Below, piece by piece: positions 45,568-56,658 of a stretch of 64,000 nt of DNA; position 1 is the first letter of the stretch, and every line of letters starts with the position of its first letter. Under the pieces are notes generated by a model. It had not been told where the DNA came from. It saw only the letters and a list, made by a program, of their open reading frames with translations, and did no database searches. The position numbers and the translations under genes were made by a program. Source of the DNA: Tetmemena sp. SeJ-2015 (lineage: Eukaryota; Ciliophora; Spirotrichea; Sporadotrichida; Oxytrichidae); contig JAJKFJ010021811.1 of assembly GCA_027382625.1 (NCBI GenBank), positions 62,001-126,000 on the forward strand, written 5' to 3'.

Positions 45568-47288
45568 ATGAACTCAGATCAGTTCGCTGACCTATTCCCA
45601 CTTATTAAAACCGACTCTGGACCCTAACCTCCCACTCATCGACATTCACTAAAGTTTATTTTTTCTATTATGTTTGAGAAATGAAAACGATTGAAATTAA
45701 ATTTATCGGATTGAGTTCCCTCCCTACTATCCTGAGCAGCAGAACAATCGTCACAGTCATAAATATATGCGTTGGATTTCCAACTTTGCTAAATTTTCGA
45801 TCCTTTGAATATTATCTAACCTCGAAATCTCAAAGCAAAAAAAATATTTTGTATGCATATATTCTAATCTTCCAAGAATCAGACAGAATCTAATCAATTT
45901 TTAGTATTGCACTTAGCCCAACCACGATCATCAAGGAGCTATGATGGCGCACTCACAAGCCAGCTACACCATGGGCTCACCCAACAAGCAGCTGAGCATC
46001 ACGAACTCAGAGCCAACTCATCTTCACCAACATGACCCCAGGCTTGCCACTCCTCCTCAGGTGCCACTCTCAACAGTCTCCAGACTCAGACAGGAGGCCA
46101 CACCCTTCTACCCCACTAACCACAGACCCACTCACGCCCTACAGCACAGAGACACCCAGTCTTTCGCTCTTCACCCTACAGGCACTTACGACCATCACTA
46201 CTCCTAGGCTCCTGCAGGCTATCCTCCATGGACTCTTGGCTGGGGAGGAGCATATCGAGGAGCTTTTGAAGAAGCTGGAGAAGGCTGTGAGCATGAACAA
46301 GATGCAGCACCACTACATCCAGAACCTGCAGAAGGCCAACCTCTTCCTCAAGCAGAAACTCAAGGAGTACGAGGAGCTCGACAAGCTTATCAAGTCAGCA
46401 GGCATCAGTGCAATACTCTAATAATGATGTGTGTGTTTGTTGTAAGTGCAATGACCACTGGGTTTGCCAATTTCTTCAAGAGTGCAGACTTGCCTCCGCA
46501 TTTGGCAGCTGCCATGATCAAGAAGGACCAGGTAAGTTCAGTAGACCCCTACAAGCTGGTCTCCATCGGAAAGGTCAAGAACGTGCCACTCACGACACTG
46601 AATCAGTCACCAGTCAGACCTTGATAACATATCTGTGCGATACTCTTATGCGCACGACCATAGCCATCAGCAACAGAGATTCCCCAGGAATCATTATCTC
46701 AAAAATCTTAAACCGAAATGGATGCCTTTTATTTTTAGGGTTTAGTTAACCTATTCCCACTTTTGGATTTTTCAGAAGCGCAGACTCAAGGTTCCACAAC
46801 TAAGTCGCCGACTCTGGACATAGATTTAAAGTAAGTGAGAACAATCTGATGGAGGATAAGCTCTTTGAGGCAAGCTCAACTATGTCTGGGACATTTGCGG
46901 TAAGTCTACTAGCTTCGACTTTGCTAAAAATAAGATAGAAGAGAGTCAGACCTTCCACCACAACAACAGCAGAGGGGGCCCTCTCCATGAGTCTAACTAC
47001 TCAGGTAGACAACAGCATCAGCACCATGAGAGGCCTCCCTTCCAGTCCCATGACAACTCTTATGCGCCTTTTACAAACTAGTAAAGGAATCATTATGAGA
47101 ACAACAAGAACCAGCAGACCAACAGCAGGTTCCACTACAACCCAGAGAACACACATTTTTTTTCTTAATTTTGAGAGAAGGAGAACTTCGCGCTGCAGAT
47201 GATGGCTTTGAATATATTTGTCTTATTGGGTGTGTGGAATTAAGAGCTAGATTTACATTAGGAGTGTTCCCAATATAAAATAAAATGA
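45568..47288 (+). CDS. coiled-coil, RGG/His/Asn-rich hypothetical protein
   Basis: A first segment starts at ATG 45568 (MNSDQFADLFPLIKTDSGPQ). After an AT-rich gap the frame resumes at about 45915 with QPNHDHQGAMMAHSQASYTM, then a coiled coil (HIEELLKKLEKAVSMNKMQH and QKANLFLKQKLKEYEELDK). IES 46407-46452 joins KSAGISA to MTTGFANFFKSADLPPHLAA. Then come KLVSIGKVKNVPLTTLNQS and a His/Gln/Arg-rich tail (HHNNSRGGPLHESNYSGRQQ). IES 47145-47186 joins SRFHYNPEN to FALQMMAL. The frame slips at a G4 run (46242-46245), possibly a sequence error. The end at TGA 47286-47288 is approximate. Function unknown. Confidence 0.55.
46407..46452 (+). other. IES, pointer AGTGCAAT
   Basis: The 8-bp repeat is at 46407-46414 and 46445-46452. 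Deletion of 38 nt removes TAATAATGA and fuses KSAGISA with MTTGFANFFKSAD; otherwise the locus would look like two genes. Confidence 0.8.
47145..47186 (+). other. IES, pointer GAGAAC
   Basis: Repeat at 47145-47150 and 47181-47186. Deletion of 36 nt removes an in-frame TGA and joins RFHYNPEN to FALQMMALN. Confidence 0.7.
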
Positions 47289-49248
47289 ATAAGCACATGG
47301 ATATTTAAAGCGGTGGCCTGAGAAGCCCCAACTCCCAATAAAGATTCCCCTCCCTTACTATTACAAAATAATAATAAGAGCATTTATCTCTTTTAACTTA
47401 TTTAAATTAATTTGGCACTAATAAGCCAATAAACTAGCAGAGCAGCTCGGAGTCCAGCTAGATGCAGAGGAGCAGAAAGCAATTCACCCTCAAGAGGAAG
47501 CTGCTCAAGGATAGACAAACCAACTCATTTTGCGATCAGTCTACTGCTGATACAAATAAATTACAACTTATCATAAATCATCACATAGTATATGCTTTTA
47601 TGATATATCTCTGGTGAGCACGTTCATGGACAAGCATAGTCACAAGTCAAAGGAGCAGCCCTACTTCCACTCCCCCACTAAGCCCAATTCAAGCCTCCAC
47701 CAAAGCTTTCAAAGCAATCTATAAGATGTGTGTTTATAGCTTTGCATTGGGAGGTTCCCCTGCGAAGATGATGTTCCTGACTGAGTAGAGTAAGAGCACG
47801 CTCTTGAGTATGAAGCCAAGGAACTTGATTGGGAGTGTGGAGGAGTACAGCAACACCTTCCAGACCAAAACTAAAAGCACACTTCCCAACTTCGACCAGA
47901 TATACGGATTATATATATGGCATTGATTTATTTATGGAGTAGGGATGAGCAATTCGAGCAACTTTGGCATGGCGAGATCGATGTCGCGCAACCGCTCCAT
48001 AATGAGTAGGCGATACACCAACCCTTCTCAGGTGTCTTAGACAAACAACATTCCAACTGAAAAGCGATAGCCACTCCTCAAAGTCAAAATGAACCAAAGC
48101 CAAATACTTAAGTTTATTATAAATATATGTATATTCGAAGTATGTATGTAAAGTATGTGGAGGATATCCAATCCAGAGTTCAAAATAATTACATATCGGA
48201 ACTGTAGAACAAAAGAAGCAAGTCCCAAGAAGACATCTATATTTCTTATACGCTTTTAATCCAAGTAAGTTCAGGAGAAATAAGTGTAGTGAGGGAAGAG
48301 TCAGTAATTAACAAGTTCAAGAGCTCTAAGGCTTTTCAGAAGGACTAGAATATGCTACTCAACTTTCAGAAATTCCAATAGCAGTGGCAGAGGTACAAGC
48401 AAACTTAAGCCTCCTTTATGATTAGAAGGAATAGACAAGATAATAACAGGAGCAAAGAATACCTTCAAAGAGATTCGATATAGTTAAATAAATTTCTTAA
48501 TATATAAAGAAGAATTTAAAAGTGATTTCATTTGAAATTTTTACTCACAAGTATAATTCATGCTATAATAGACCTGTCGATATTAGACCAACAAAAGAAG
48601 AACATTTTGAAGACCTGATGGCAGATAAGCAAAAAGACCGCTTAAATGCAAACGTCTACTGGGGCGATTCACTTCGAGACAGTGACAGACATCTACCTCA
48701 CTCACAAGGCTTTTAAGCAGTCTCAATCCTAATCACAGATCATAGATGAAAACACTATGCACAACAAGGACAGGCAGAGATATGAACGAATCCTCTTCAA
48801 CAAAGAGGAGAACGTACTCTATGCAAGAATGCAACCTGTCAAAGTGGCTCTTGATAAACGCTACTCAAGCCTGCCTAAGATCATAGACCCTAACTACTTT
48901 GAGAAGAACTAGAAGCCCATCAGAGTCAGCAATTACCACAAGTGCCAGAAAGTGCTTTAGAAAGTGTAAGATGATCTAACCAACTAGACAGATCTCAAGG
49001 TCGTTGGACAGAGCCAGCTTAAACTTGAAACCTCAATCATAGATGGTGATTCACCTCTATAAAATGCAATTTTATAAAAAAAACTTAAGATTTCTCTCCA
49101 TAAAGTAGTTTAATTTCTTTAAGATTCAGGAAAAGAATACGTCCTTCATTTGAATGCAAACAAGTTGAACGAAGAGACGCATGAGTTAGACCAGAGAGAA
49201 GTTAATGAAATTATAGCCTTAAATTATGATCAGACTAATTTCTATTGA
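47285..49248 (+). CDS. Ser/Gln-rich protein, possible CFAP97-like C-terminus
   Basis: The ATG at 47285 opens MNKHMDIQSGGLRSPNSQQR. Blocks in different frames, separated by AT-rich gaps, follow: RSRKQFTLKRKLLKDRQTN, MDKHSHKSKEQPYFHSPTKP, STLLSMKPRNLIGSVEEYSN, MARSMSRNRSIMSRRYTNPS, NMLLNFQKFQQQWQRYKQTQ, NANVYWGDSLRDSDRHLPHS. The C-terminal part (about 48740-49248) has IIDENTMHNKDRQRYERILF and NKEENVLYARM, which recalls the (D/E)N...K...R...E.EN..L...M pattern of CFAP97/Hemingway proteins of cilia, though weakly. TGA at 49246-49248. At least four IESs or introns remain unresolved. The axonemal role is a guess. Confidence 0.5.
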
Positions 49249-49307
49249 CTATTTATCGAAAACTTATCCAATTCATTTTATCAATAACTTCATTTGAATG
49301 TTGCCTC

Positions 49308-51140
49308 TCATTTCCTGTTTTAAGCAGAATGATCCCTCTTTCCAGCTGCTTTGTTAAAGCTCTGCTTCTTTTTCTCGTCCTTGACTGCAAAGAAATCATT
49401 GATCACGCTCTCTGAGGCTTAATCAACTAACTCCACTTCATATCTTTTCTGTCTTGTCTCAGTGGGTGCGAATGGATTATCCCTCCCCTTCGATTTAGTT
49501 AAGTTGGCTTGCTTCGACGCTTGCTGAGCGTCAAACTTAATTCCAAAGTTAACTTGCGTCTGTGAAGTAGAAGAGTCCTCGTTGAACCTGAACATGTCAT
49601 AGAACTTGCTTCCGCTACTTTGCAAAGAGTCGCTACCCTATTCAACTTTAAAAAGCTACATTATAAATACTTATTATGATAAACTGCTATCTTAGGTGCA
49701 TTTTAAGGATGAAAAGCGACTTAGCTGAGCATTTGAAACTTCTCAGCATACTAAGAGTCGTTTTAAATGCTCTTCCTTTAGTTCTTCCTACTGGGGATCC
49801 ACTGCTCTATCTCCTCATTTACTACGTATTTAGGCTTTCTCTTCTGATTAGAATTTGCAAATAGATCGTTGTCTTTATCTGGAGAGTCACCATCATTTGA
49901 TTTGGATATCTCCTGCTCAGTTCGCTTACTCTTTGTGTTGCGCTAACTGAATAAGTCTCGCAGGGACCCAGCCTCATCAACACAGTCATTCCTACTTGCT
50001 TTGTAAAAAAAGATTATAATACTCAGTTATCTCTTTGTTGTTAGGATTGATGTCGAAAAAGGATTCATAGGTGCCTCCGAACCTCATTGGTTAATTTTTG
50101 TCCATTATGATTTTCTGTTGAGATTTATTTTGCTATGCTCCTCCTCTATTGCTGTTGCCACTATTCTAAGTTTACACTCGCTACTATGTAAACTGATTTT
50201 GGCTCTTCTTGTCCCCAGATTACTCCAAATTCTACCTTATCCTCTGTTAATAAAATATAAAGTTAGATTAGATCTAGCTTAGACTCTTCAGCTTCAACGA
50301 CAGCTTTATTAGGCTATGCTTCAACTGGTTTAAACTATGCTGCTTTTGGAGGTTAAGGCTTGTGGCTCTCTTATTTCTTCTAGGGCAGGGGTAAGGATTT
50401 TAGCCAAACTGAAGCTGAGTTTGAGAGTGAGATGATGATGAAGATGAGGATGACTGTGTGGGGTGTCTTTTCTAGTTCTAAGCTGAGGGGTTCAAATACT
50501 TGGATGGCATGAATTGCTCAGTTGCAGCTTATAGCTTTCCACTTCTCCTAATAAATCCTCAACCAAACGATCTTTTTCACTCAGCTGTTAGATTAAAAGT
50601 TACTGAGCCTCTTCACTTTAGCTCATTCGCATTTTCAAATCTGCTATGTATTCTTATAAAATGATAAATGACGTGATCATCTTTAAAATCAAACAAGAAG
50701 TGTATTCTTGATGACTCTAGATTTGCGATTGGTAGAACATATTCTTCTTGATGAGTACTCCTATGAAGTGCGCCGTCTCTTGAAAATTAGCTCCAAACTT
50801 ATTATAGAGGGTGAACATCTCATCGTATTTATTAAAGAGCTACTCGTTCACTTCATCATCAGATTCCTCTTCCTCAGCTTCTAAATCTCCCTCCTCCTCA
50901 TTTGCATCTTAGGCTTCGCTCATTTCCTGATCTTGATTTGATCTAGCTACTGCAACTGTAGGAATTTGTTTCCTTTACTATCTGTAACTCGCAGAATTAA
51001 AATTTCTAAATAGATTAGAATCATCGTCGAGCTTCATCTTCAAGTGGGTGCTCAAATATGGGATCCTGATACTTTTTTGACTTGCTAGGCTCTGCTCCTG
51101 CCTTTTAGTGATTAGATCTGCCTGCTGCTCTAGGATCCAT
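49308..51140 (-). CDS. acidic coiled-coil, Ser/Gln/RGG-containing hypothetical protein
   Basis: The ATG at 51140 opens MDPRAAGRSNHQKAGAEPSK. An acidic stretch (DANEEEGDLEAEEEESDDEV) is followed by KYDEMFTLYNKFGANFQETA. IES 50647-50709 joins QIQSHQEYI to ADLKMRMSQSEEAQQ, giving a coiled coil. Then come a serine run with HPTQSS, SHKPQPPKAAQFKPVEAQP, NSGNSNRGGAQQNKS, QPMRFGGTYESFFDINPNNK, RNTKSKRTEQEISKSNDGDS and KFDAQQASKQANLTKSKGRD. The conserved-looking tail DQASESVINDFFAVKDEKKK ends KAAGKRDHSAQNRK with TGA 49308-49310. I do not recognise the family. Several frame changes mark further IESs. It converges on the previous gene with 59 bp between the stops. Confidence 0.55.
50647..50709 (-). other. 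IES, pointer AAGAATACA (frame-neutral)
   Basis: TGTATTCTT (plus strand) at 50647-50655 and 50701-50709. Deletion of 54 nt joins QSHQEY to IADLKMRMSQ. The 9-bp repeat and the hydrophobic, AT-rich insert support it. Confidence 0.7.
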
Positions 51141-51202
51141 TGTATTTAAATTTTAAAATCTTCAATTCAGTTTGTAGTGTTCCTTAAGTTTATTTATATA
51201 TA

Positions 51203-53578
51203 ATGAATTGTGAAAATTAGAGTGGAAGTCTTTTAAGACGAAGCTTGGAGGAAGTCTAAATAAGAAAGAGGGAGAGTTCTTCTACACCACAGTCAAAGAA
51301 GGTAATTTAGACTGTTGTATGTTACCGCATTTAGACCACGAGAGCAATAAGTATAATGATTTTCGAGTTTAATTCTTTTCCTCTCATGAGATAAAATAAG
51401 AAAAGGTGAAAATACGGAATAAAGAAGGACATAAAGGCAATTTAATTACTAAAATGGTTGGCAAAATTAGAGTATAAAAATTTCGAAAGCCACGGCATAT
51501 CTATCACTTTTGATTATAAATCTTGGAGGAAGATATACTACAAAGTAGAGAAGGGAGAGTCTCATACAATTAAGCGTTTATTAAGATTTGAAGGAGCAAT
51601 AAGTATCAGGTATCGCTGAAGAAGATATTCCCAAGGATTCAAGCTGAGCAGAAGGAGGGGTAAGCAAACCTACGTCACTTCATTTTTTCACATTTAGTCA
51701 CTATCTCCTTAAGTTTTATGACGAAAAGAGAAAGGAGCTTCTGAAGATGAGATCCATAGAATATCAAACCCTCCAGTAGATCAACACAAGCATTGTAAGA
51801 ATGAAAGAGAAGTCAAGTAGTGAATAAATGTATTCGATAGGAGGAGAACAATAAGTTTCTGCAAGATATTGGAAGACCTCTGACAGTCCAAATTCATGAG
51901 AACGAACACTAATCGCATCTGGCAATGAGTCCTGAAAAGATAGAACTAAGAGGCTTTGTCAATCTACTTGTCCTCATACTCGTCTCATATTCTATACGGG
52001 CAGTTGTGACTTCACTAGAGGAGAATGATTTCGTAATTGTGAAAGAGGTAACTAAGAATTATCCCACTCAGCTCGTTGAATTTAGGTTAATGATTTCATT
52101 GCGAGTGGGATATTCTAATTTATTTTTAATTCAAAGATCCTGCAAACTACTAGACTGGTGCAGCACTACTCGTCATTTTAAACTTTAATACTTATGATTG
52201 CTTAAATTTATGTATCATCCTTGTGTTTCCCTTTTTGTCATTTTGGATTGAACTTCTCGCCTCAACTACTTTCAATAGGAAGATTGTAAGTAGTCATTCT
52301 TTCGAAGTAAGACTCATCTATATAGATCTACATGATGATCAACGCCAACCTGCTCTTCGTGTTTGTCTATCCCATCTTTGCTAGCTACTACATCAAGTCT
52401 CACCCACTTAAATTATCATTTTCAAGTTTTGACTTGCAGCAGCTGGATTGATGATGTTTAGCACTGCCCAAGCTATGAAGCTATTAAGTTTCCATCACGT
52501 GATGCACGATAACAGAGCACTCATTAGGAGAATCATCAAAAACTTTGACACACTTGATCCCTCAGAGAATCTTTTCAACCTTCCACAGGAGCTATATCTC
52601 GAGGCCATGAAGTACCCAAACAATCTTAGATTCTCGCACTTTGTCAAGTATATGGTCTCTCCAATAAATATGTATTTAAAGTTAAACTTTTAATCTCTAC
52701 TTGATTTTAACTCCAACTCTGTGTTTCTAATTCATCTACCCTACTCAGGCAAATAGAAACTACAAGTACATCTTCAGCCATTTGTTCCTCGTGATCTTAT
52801 GTCTCCTAGGATAAGTTCATATAAATATATGCTTAGTTTACTTGTGGTACCAACACTGCCTACCTGTGATTAGGTTGACAGTTGTGCCCATTCAGCAAAG
52901 GCAATACTTCAAGTTGCTCATCCTAACTCTAAAACTAGGAGTGCCTGCTGCCTACCTGTGGCTGTTAATGTTCTATGGAATGTTCCATTGCTACCTTAAC
53001 ATGTGGGGTGAGATCACCAGATTCGCAGACAGAAGGTTTTACAGTGACTGGTGGAATGATTAATTCTCATAGTATATTTATTAGACAATAGATAATTGAA
53101 TGCAGGAGACTTGGGTGAGTACTGGCGCAAATGGAACTTCCCCGTCCACAGTTTCTTGATAAGACACGTCTACTTCCCTCTCCGCAGAAGAAAGGTGCAC
53201 AAGATGTTTTCAATCTTCATGACTTTCTTTGTGTCAGCAATTGCCCACGAATATGTAATCATTGGAGTCTTCAGAATGATCAACTTCATGTCTTTCTTCT
53301 AAATTAAGAACAAATAAAGGTGATGTTGTAAATTCAACCTTATTCTTCTTGATGTTGGTAAATGTGCCAATTATAGCTATGTAGAACTAGCTTAAAGGAG
53401 TAAGTGCAAATCAAGTTACTTAAATATATTTCATAGGTTGTGAGTCAGAACACGAATAATGGAAACCAATATATTTCTTATAGATAATTTCTATAATAAT
53501 GTGGTATATTGGCTTGGATACTTAATCATTGGATAGCCCCTAGCCATCATTTTGTGCTACTACCAGTACAATAGTTGA
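51203..53578 (+). CDS. DGAT1-type diacylglycerol/sterol O-acyltransferase (MBOAT)
   Basis: The ATG at 51203 opens a Ser/Lys-rich cytosolic N-terminus. Membrane part: LRGFVNLLVLILVSYSIRAV (about 51950), LLVILNFNTYDCLNLCIILV, an intron GTAAGT...ATAG near 52280-52330, MMINANLLFVFVYPIFASYY, FVKYMVSPTLCFQ (IES 52659-52716), FYSDWWN (IES 53054-53102 just after), EYWRKWNFPVHSFLIRHVYF, and SAIAHEYVI with the catalytic His of MBOAT enzymes. IES 53294-53349 restores SFFLMLVNVPIIAMQ, and IES 53455-53501 restores NNVVYWLGYLIIGQPLAI. TGA is at 53576-53578. PTLC-x-Q, FY-x-DWWN and HEY are the DGAT1/ACAT signatures; the enzyme makes triacylglycerol or steryl esters in the ER. FYxDWWN and length favour DGAT1 over ACAT, but this is not certain. 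Confidence 0.88.
52659..52716 (+). other. IES, pointer CTCCAA
   Basis: Repeat at 52659-52664 and 52711-52716. Deletion of 52 nt creates the family motif SPTLCFQ followed by FIYPTQANRNYKY. Confidence 0.85.
53054..53102 (+). other. IES next to FYxDWWN, pointer GAATG
   Basis: Repeat at 53054-53058 and 53098-53102. Deletion of 44 nt joins FYSDWWN to AGDLGEYWRKWNFPVH, exactly as in DGAT1 proteins. Confidence 0.88.
53294..53349 (+). other. IES, pointer TTCTTCT
   Basis: Repeat at 53294-53300 and 53343-53349. Deletion of 49 nt joins FRMINFMSFF to LMLVNVPIIAMQ. Confidence 0.8.
53455..53501 (+). other. IES, pointer AATAATG
   Basis: Repeat at 53455-53461 and 53495-53501. Deletion of 40 nt joins VVSQNTNN to VVYWLGYLIIGQP. 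Confidence 0.8.
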
Positions 53579-53808
53579 CGACAAAAGATTAAATTAGAAC
53601 AAGATTTATAGAAGATTGTTAGAGTTAATTATTAGTAAATTATTGCCATATCAATTCATCATTTGAATGATTTTTATATATTTTATTCAATGATATTTAA
53701 TGCATATGTAAAAAGAATTATCTCCCTCTCTTTTGAGTAGTAGTTTCAGGATTGATTTATGAACTAATTAACTAATCTCTCTCGCTTTCTCGAAATAGGG
53801 TCACTAGC

Positions 53809-56658
53809 TCAATTGTTCTCGCAGTTAATGATGGAGTCCTCCCCGCCAGAGTGTTTCCTCACTTTTGAGGCACTATAGCTATCTGGACCGTGGTTGTTGC
53901 TATATCCACTTTGACCTCTTGAGAGGCCACCGAAGCTCTTGTAGCTGCTGTTTGCCCCACCGCCATTCATGTACTGCGAACCATCATAAGGATGGGAAGA
54001 GTAGTGCATTTGAGGAGGGTAAGGCTACTGAAAGCCACCGCCACTGTGTCCCACAATTTGATTGATTGCATAATAGTCCTCAGAGTAACAAACAAAGAAT
54101 CAATATTTGAAATATGGAAGAGTCTTTCTGGTACTTCTTAGTTTTCTTGTAGCAAGTTTGGCACTGGTTCTTGGCATATTTCTTCGTATAAGGGTGACCT
54201 CTGCGACAAGAGATACACACGAAATTAGTGCCATCGTTGTTCACTGGAATAGCCCCACCTTGCCCAAGATTTTAAAAGAAAGTTAATGAAAAAAAGCTAA
54301 GTAAGATTTGAATCTCCATTTAAATTAGGATCGTGAGGGAGCATAGTGCTCACGCCAGATTAGACTCTATCTTTATCTTCAAACCTTTTCTGAGGTGAAT
54401 CGTGATCGTTCCCTCCTTTTTCGCTGATCATTCTAGAATCTTCGTTTCTATCTCCGAGTGGCTCCGCATTGATGCTCATAGCGTCACCCATTCTAGAAGT
54501 ATGGAAATATACCTTTTAAAAATGGCCAAGGAGAGGATTGCTTTTCTGGGAAGTCATGCCCAAGAAGTGAGCAATCGTCTGTTACTACCTTACATTTTGA
54601 GTAGCTTACTTATTTTTAACTTGAGATAATAAAAACGTAATTACTAGAAAGGAGCCATGCTTGGAGTTTGGAATGAGTTTGCATGTGCAGAATGATTTAG
54701 CTTAGTGTTCATCCCGCCTTTCATTCCTCTACCGTTTCCAGCTCCAGTGTTTTAATTTCCCAGAGAGATCTATAAAGTATTTTAAATGGGCTTAAAATTT
54801 TCAACAGAGAGTTGTGGCCCTTAGAATGACTTTGATGAGATACGGTATTGAGGAAGTTCAGAAATGTCTGTCCTGGCTGGTAGTTGCAATGCAAAAAGCT
54901 GTTATGATTTTAGTGGAGTGGGTTCCTCTCTTGCAGCTTCTTCAAGTTCTCGATAGTGAAATGCCTCCTGTTTTGGATCCTAATAGCTGCCATCTGTCTG
55001 TTGTAGTACAAGCTGTCATTGCAAGCGTTTTAGAAAAGGTCATCATATCTTGACTTTGCTGTTGAAGGCTAAAAGTGCGAAACTGAAGAGGCCAGTGAAG
55101 AAGAGGCTGTGTTTGTAGTTGTTGCACCATTCGACTCAACTGCCTTTTGAAGGGGCTATGGTGAATGCTTGCTGAGAACTTGAGGTTAGCTCACTAGCTC
55201 TGGTCTGAGTTTTGAATCAGACTCGACATGAGTGGTCTTTTAGCGCTTATTTTGCTCGCCGCTATGTGGATCCTCCCTCTTCTTATAAACTTGGTTAAGC
55301 TGGCTTTACTTCTGCGGGAGAGATCTAAGCTGCCTAAGGAGGAGCATGAGGCAATGAAGAGGAGTTGATACTAAGTCTGATTGTGGTGGCGAGGGGTTGT
55401 TAGGTCAAAGATGGGTTTGCGCTATTTTATTAACTGGCCAAATTAATATCATTTTGTTAATGGTTGCCGATTTCTAAAGCGCCATCTAACTCACCATCAT
55501 AAAGTTAACCATATATTTCAAATTTAGCTTTATCAGGGCCTAAAAATGCTTTGCTGTGAGTCCTCTTTCTCTAATTTTCCTCCGAGTGAGTGCTCGCACC
55601 AAGGTTGAGATTTATCCTTACAGGACCGGTGGATTGAGCATGATTTGACTCTCCTAGAGAGTATTAGGCAGACTACTTAAAAAGAGTAAGAAATGATAAT
55701 ACAATTTAGAATGAATGATCAATCAACTACTTGATATGTTAGTCTCCATCTAGTCTAATCCTTACTGCACTGCTTGTAGTCATATTTTCTGGCGGGGCTT
55801 CTTGAACAACACTAAGATTCTATTCTTAAATATTGCTGCTAACTCCAACCTATCCAATATGATTCGAGATACTTATCAGATAAAAAACATCCTCACCATC
55901 ACATCTTATATTTTTATCAAACTATTTAGATTACGGCCGCCATCAGGAATGGAAGAATGTTGAGCGATAGTTTAGGTCAGTTGGGGCGAGGACTGCTGTG
56001 AGTCGTACTCAGAGTCATTGTCTCCATCGCCGTAAGAGTTCTCTGAAGAATACTCTTCCTCATTTTAGTTGCGATTGCTTAGATACTCTGACTACTACTA
56101 CTCACTCGGTACACACTTAGCATCAGAACTCGATTAGAGATGGATCCCCCCGTTATCATCAAATTAAAATTTTTAAGCTCATATACAGTTTAGAATATAG
56201 AGAGTGTTAATATTTGAAAAATCGATCCCAGTGCTGAGACGGATTTTATTGCCTCCTCCGTTCTAAGTGGCAAAATTTAAGAAGATAATTTAGATTAGGA
56301 ATCTTGATGATATTAGAGGCAGTTGCGCTGAATTAAGGAGCAGCTGTAGTGGTGGTTTATTCAACTAACATGCTATCGTGGGTCCTATAAGTTAGAATGA
56401 GCGATCCGACACATCAAATCATTATCCTCGAATTCGAAGAAAGAATAATTTTTCTCTAAATAGTTAATTTTAAGTCCTTTTTTTATATTGCAATAATGGA
56501 ATTGAAGCCAAAACCCATCCTCATCCACGCAAAACTGCTCCCACCGCTCTGTGAGATGTACAGGAGTGAAATTTGCAGGAATAGAGGCTGGATGCTGCTT
56601 AAAGAAGCTGATAGAAATATTAAAATTATTATTACTTAGTTTTATTCTCGGAACTCAT
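53809..56658 (-). CDS. large low-complexity protein with C2C2 zinc finger
   Basis: The ATG at 56658 opens MSSENKT; a 30-nt GT...AG intron follows, then FFKQHPASIPANFTPVHLTE and RWEQFCVDEDGFWLQF (a possible small folded domain). Ser/Gln/Asn-rich blocks follow: SEQQQSEYLSNRNQNEEEYS, NGGGNKIRLSTGIDFS, STGPVRINLNLGASTHSEEN. A long clean frame at 55690-55250 and HFTIENLKKLQERNPLHQNH come next, then DAMSINAEPLGDRNEDSRMI. Near the C-terminus is the finger CISC..HPYTKKYAKNQCQTC (about 54215-54150). Three IESs flank this part. The tail QPYPPQMHYSSHPYDGSQYM is Gly/Ser-rich. TGA is at 53809-53811. The finger has the same C-x2-C...C-x2-C layout as the AT-hook gene at 27.7 kb. Other joins (near 55300, 55750, 56200) are unresolved. 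A nucleic-acid role is inferred. Confidence 0.65.
54082..54123 (-). other. IES, pointer ACTCT
   Basis: AGAGT (plus strand) at 54082-54086 and 54119-54123. Deletion of 37 nt joins KKTKKYQKDS to EDYYAINQIVGHSGGG. Confidence 0.8.
54266..54309 (-). other. IES, pointer AAATCTT
   Basis: AAGATTT (plus strand) at 54266-54272 and 54303-54309. Deletion of 37 nt joins PHDPNLNGDSNL to GQGGAIPVNNDG. Confidence 0.8.
54582..54646 (-). other. IES, pointer TAGTAA
   Basis: TTACTA (plus strand) at 54582-54587 and 54641-54646. Deletion of 59 nt removes a TGA path and joins TPSMAPFQQ to QTIAHFLGMTSQ. Confidence 0.75.

Noticed and set aside
46600..46630. CRISPR-like or tandem repeat array
   Set aside because: Only one short imperfect duplication is present; no regular spacing anywhere in the window.
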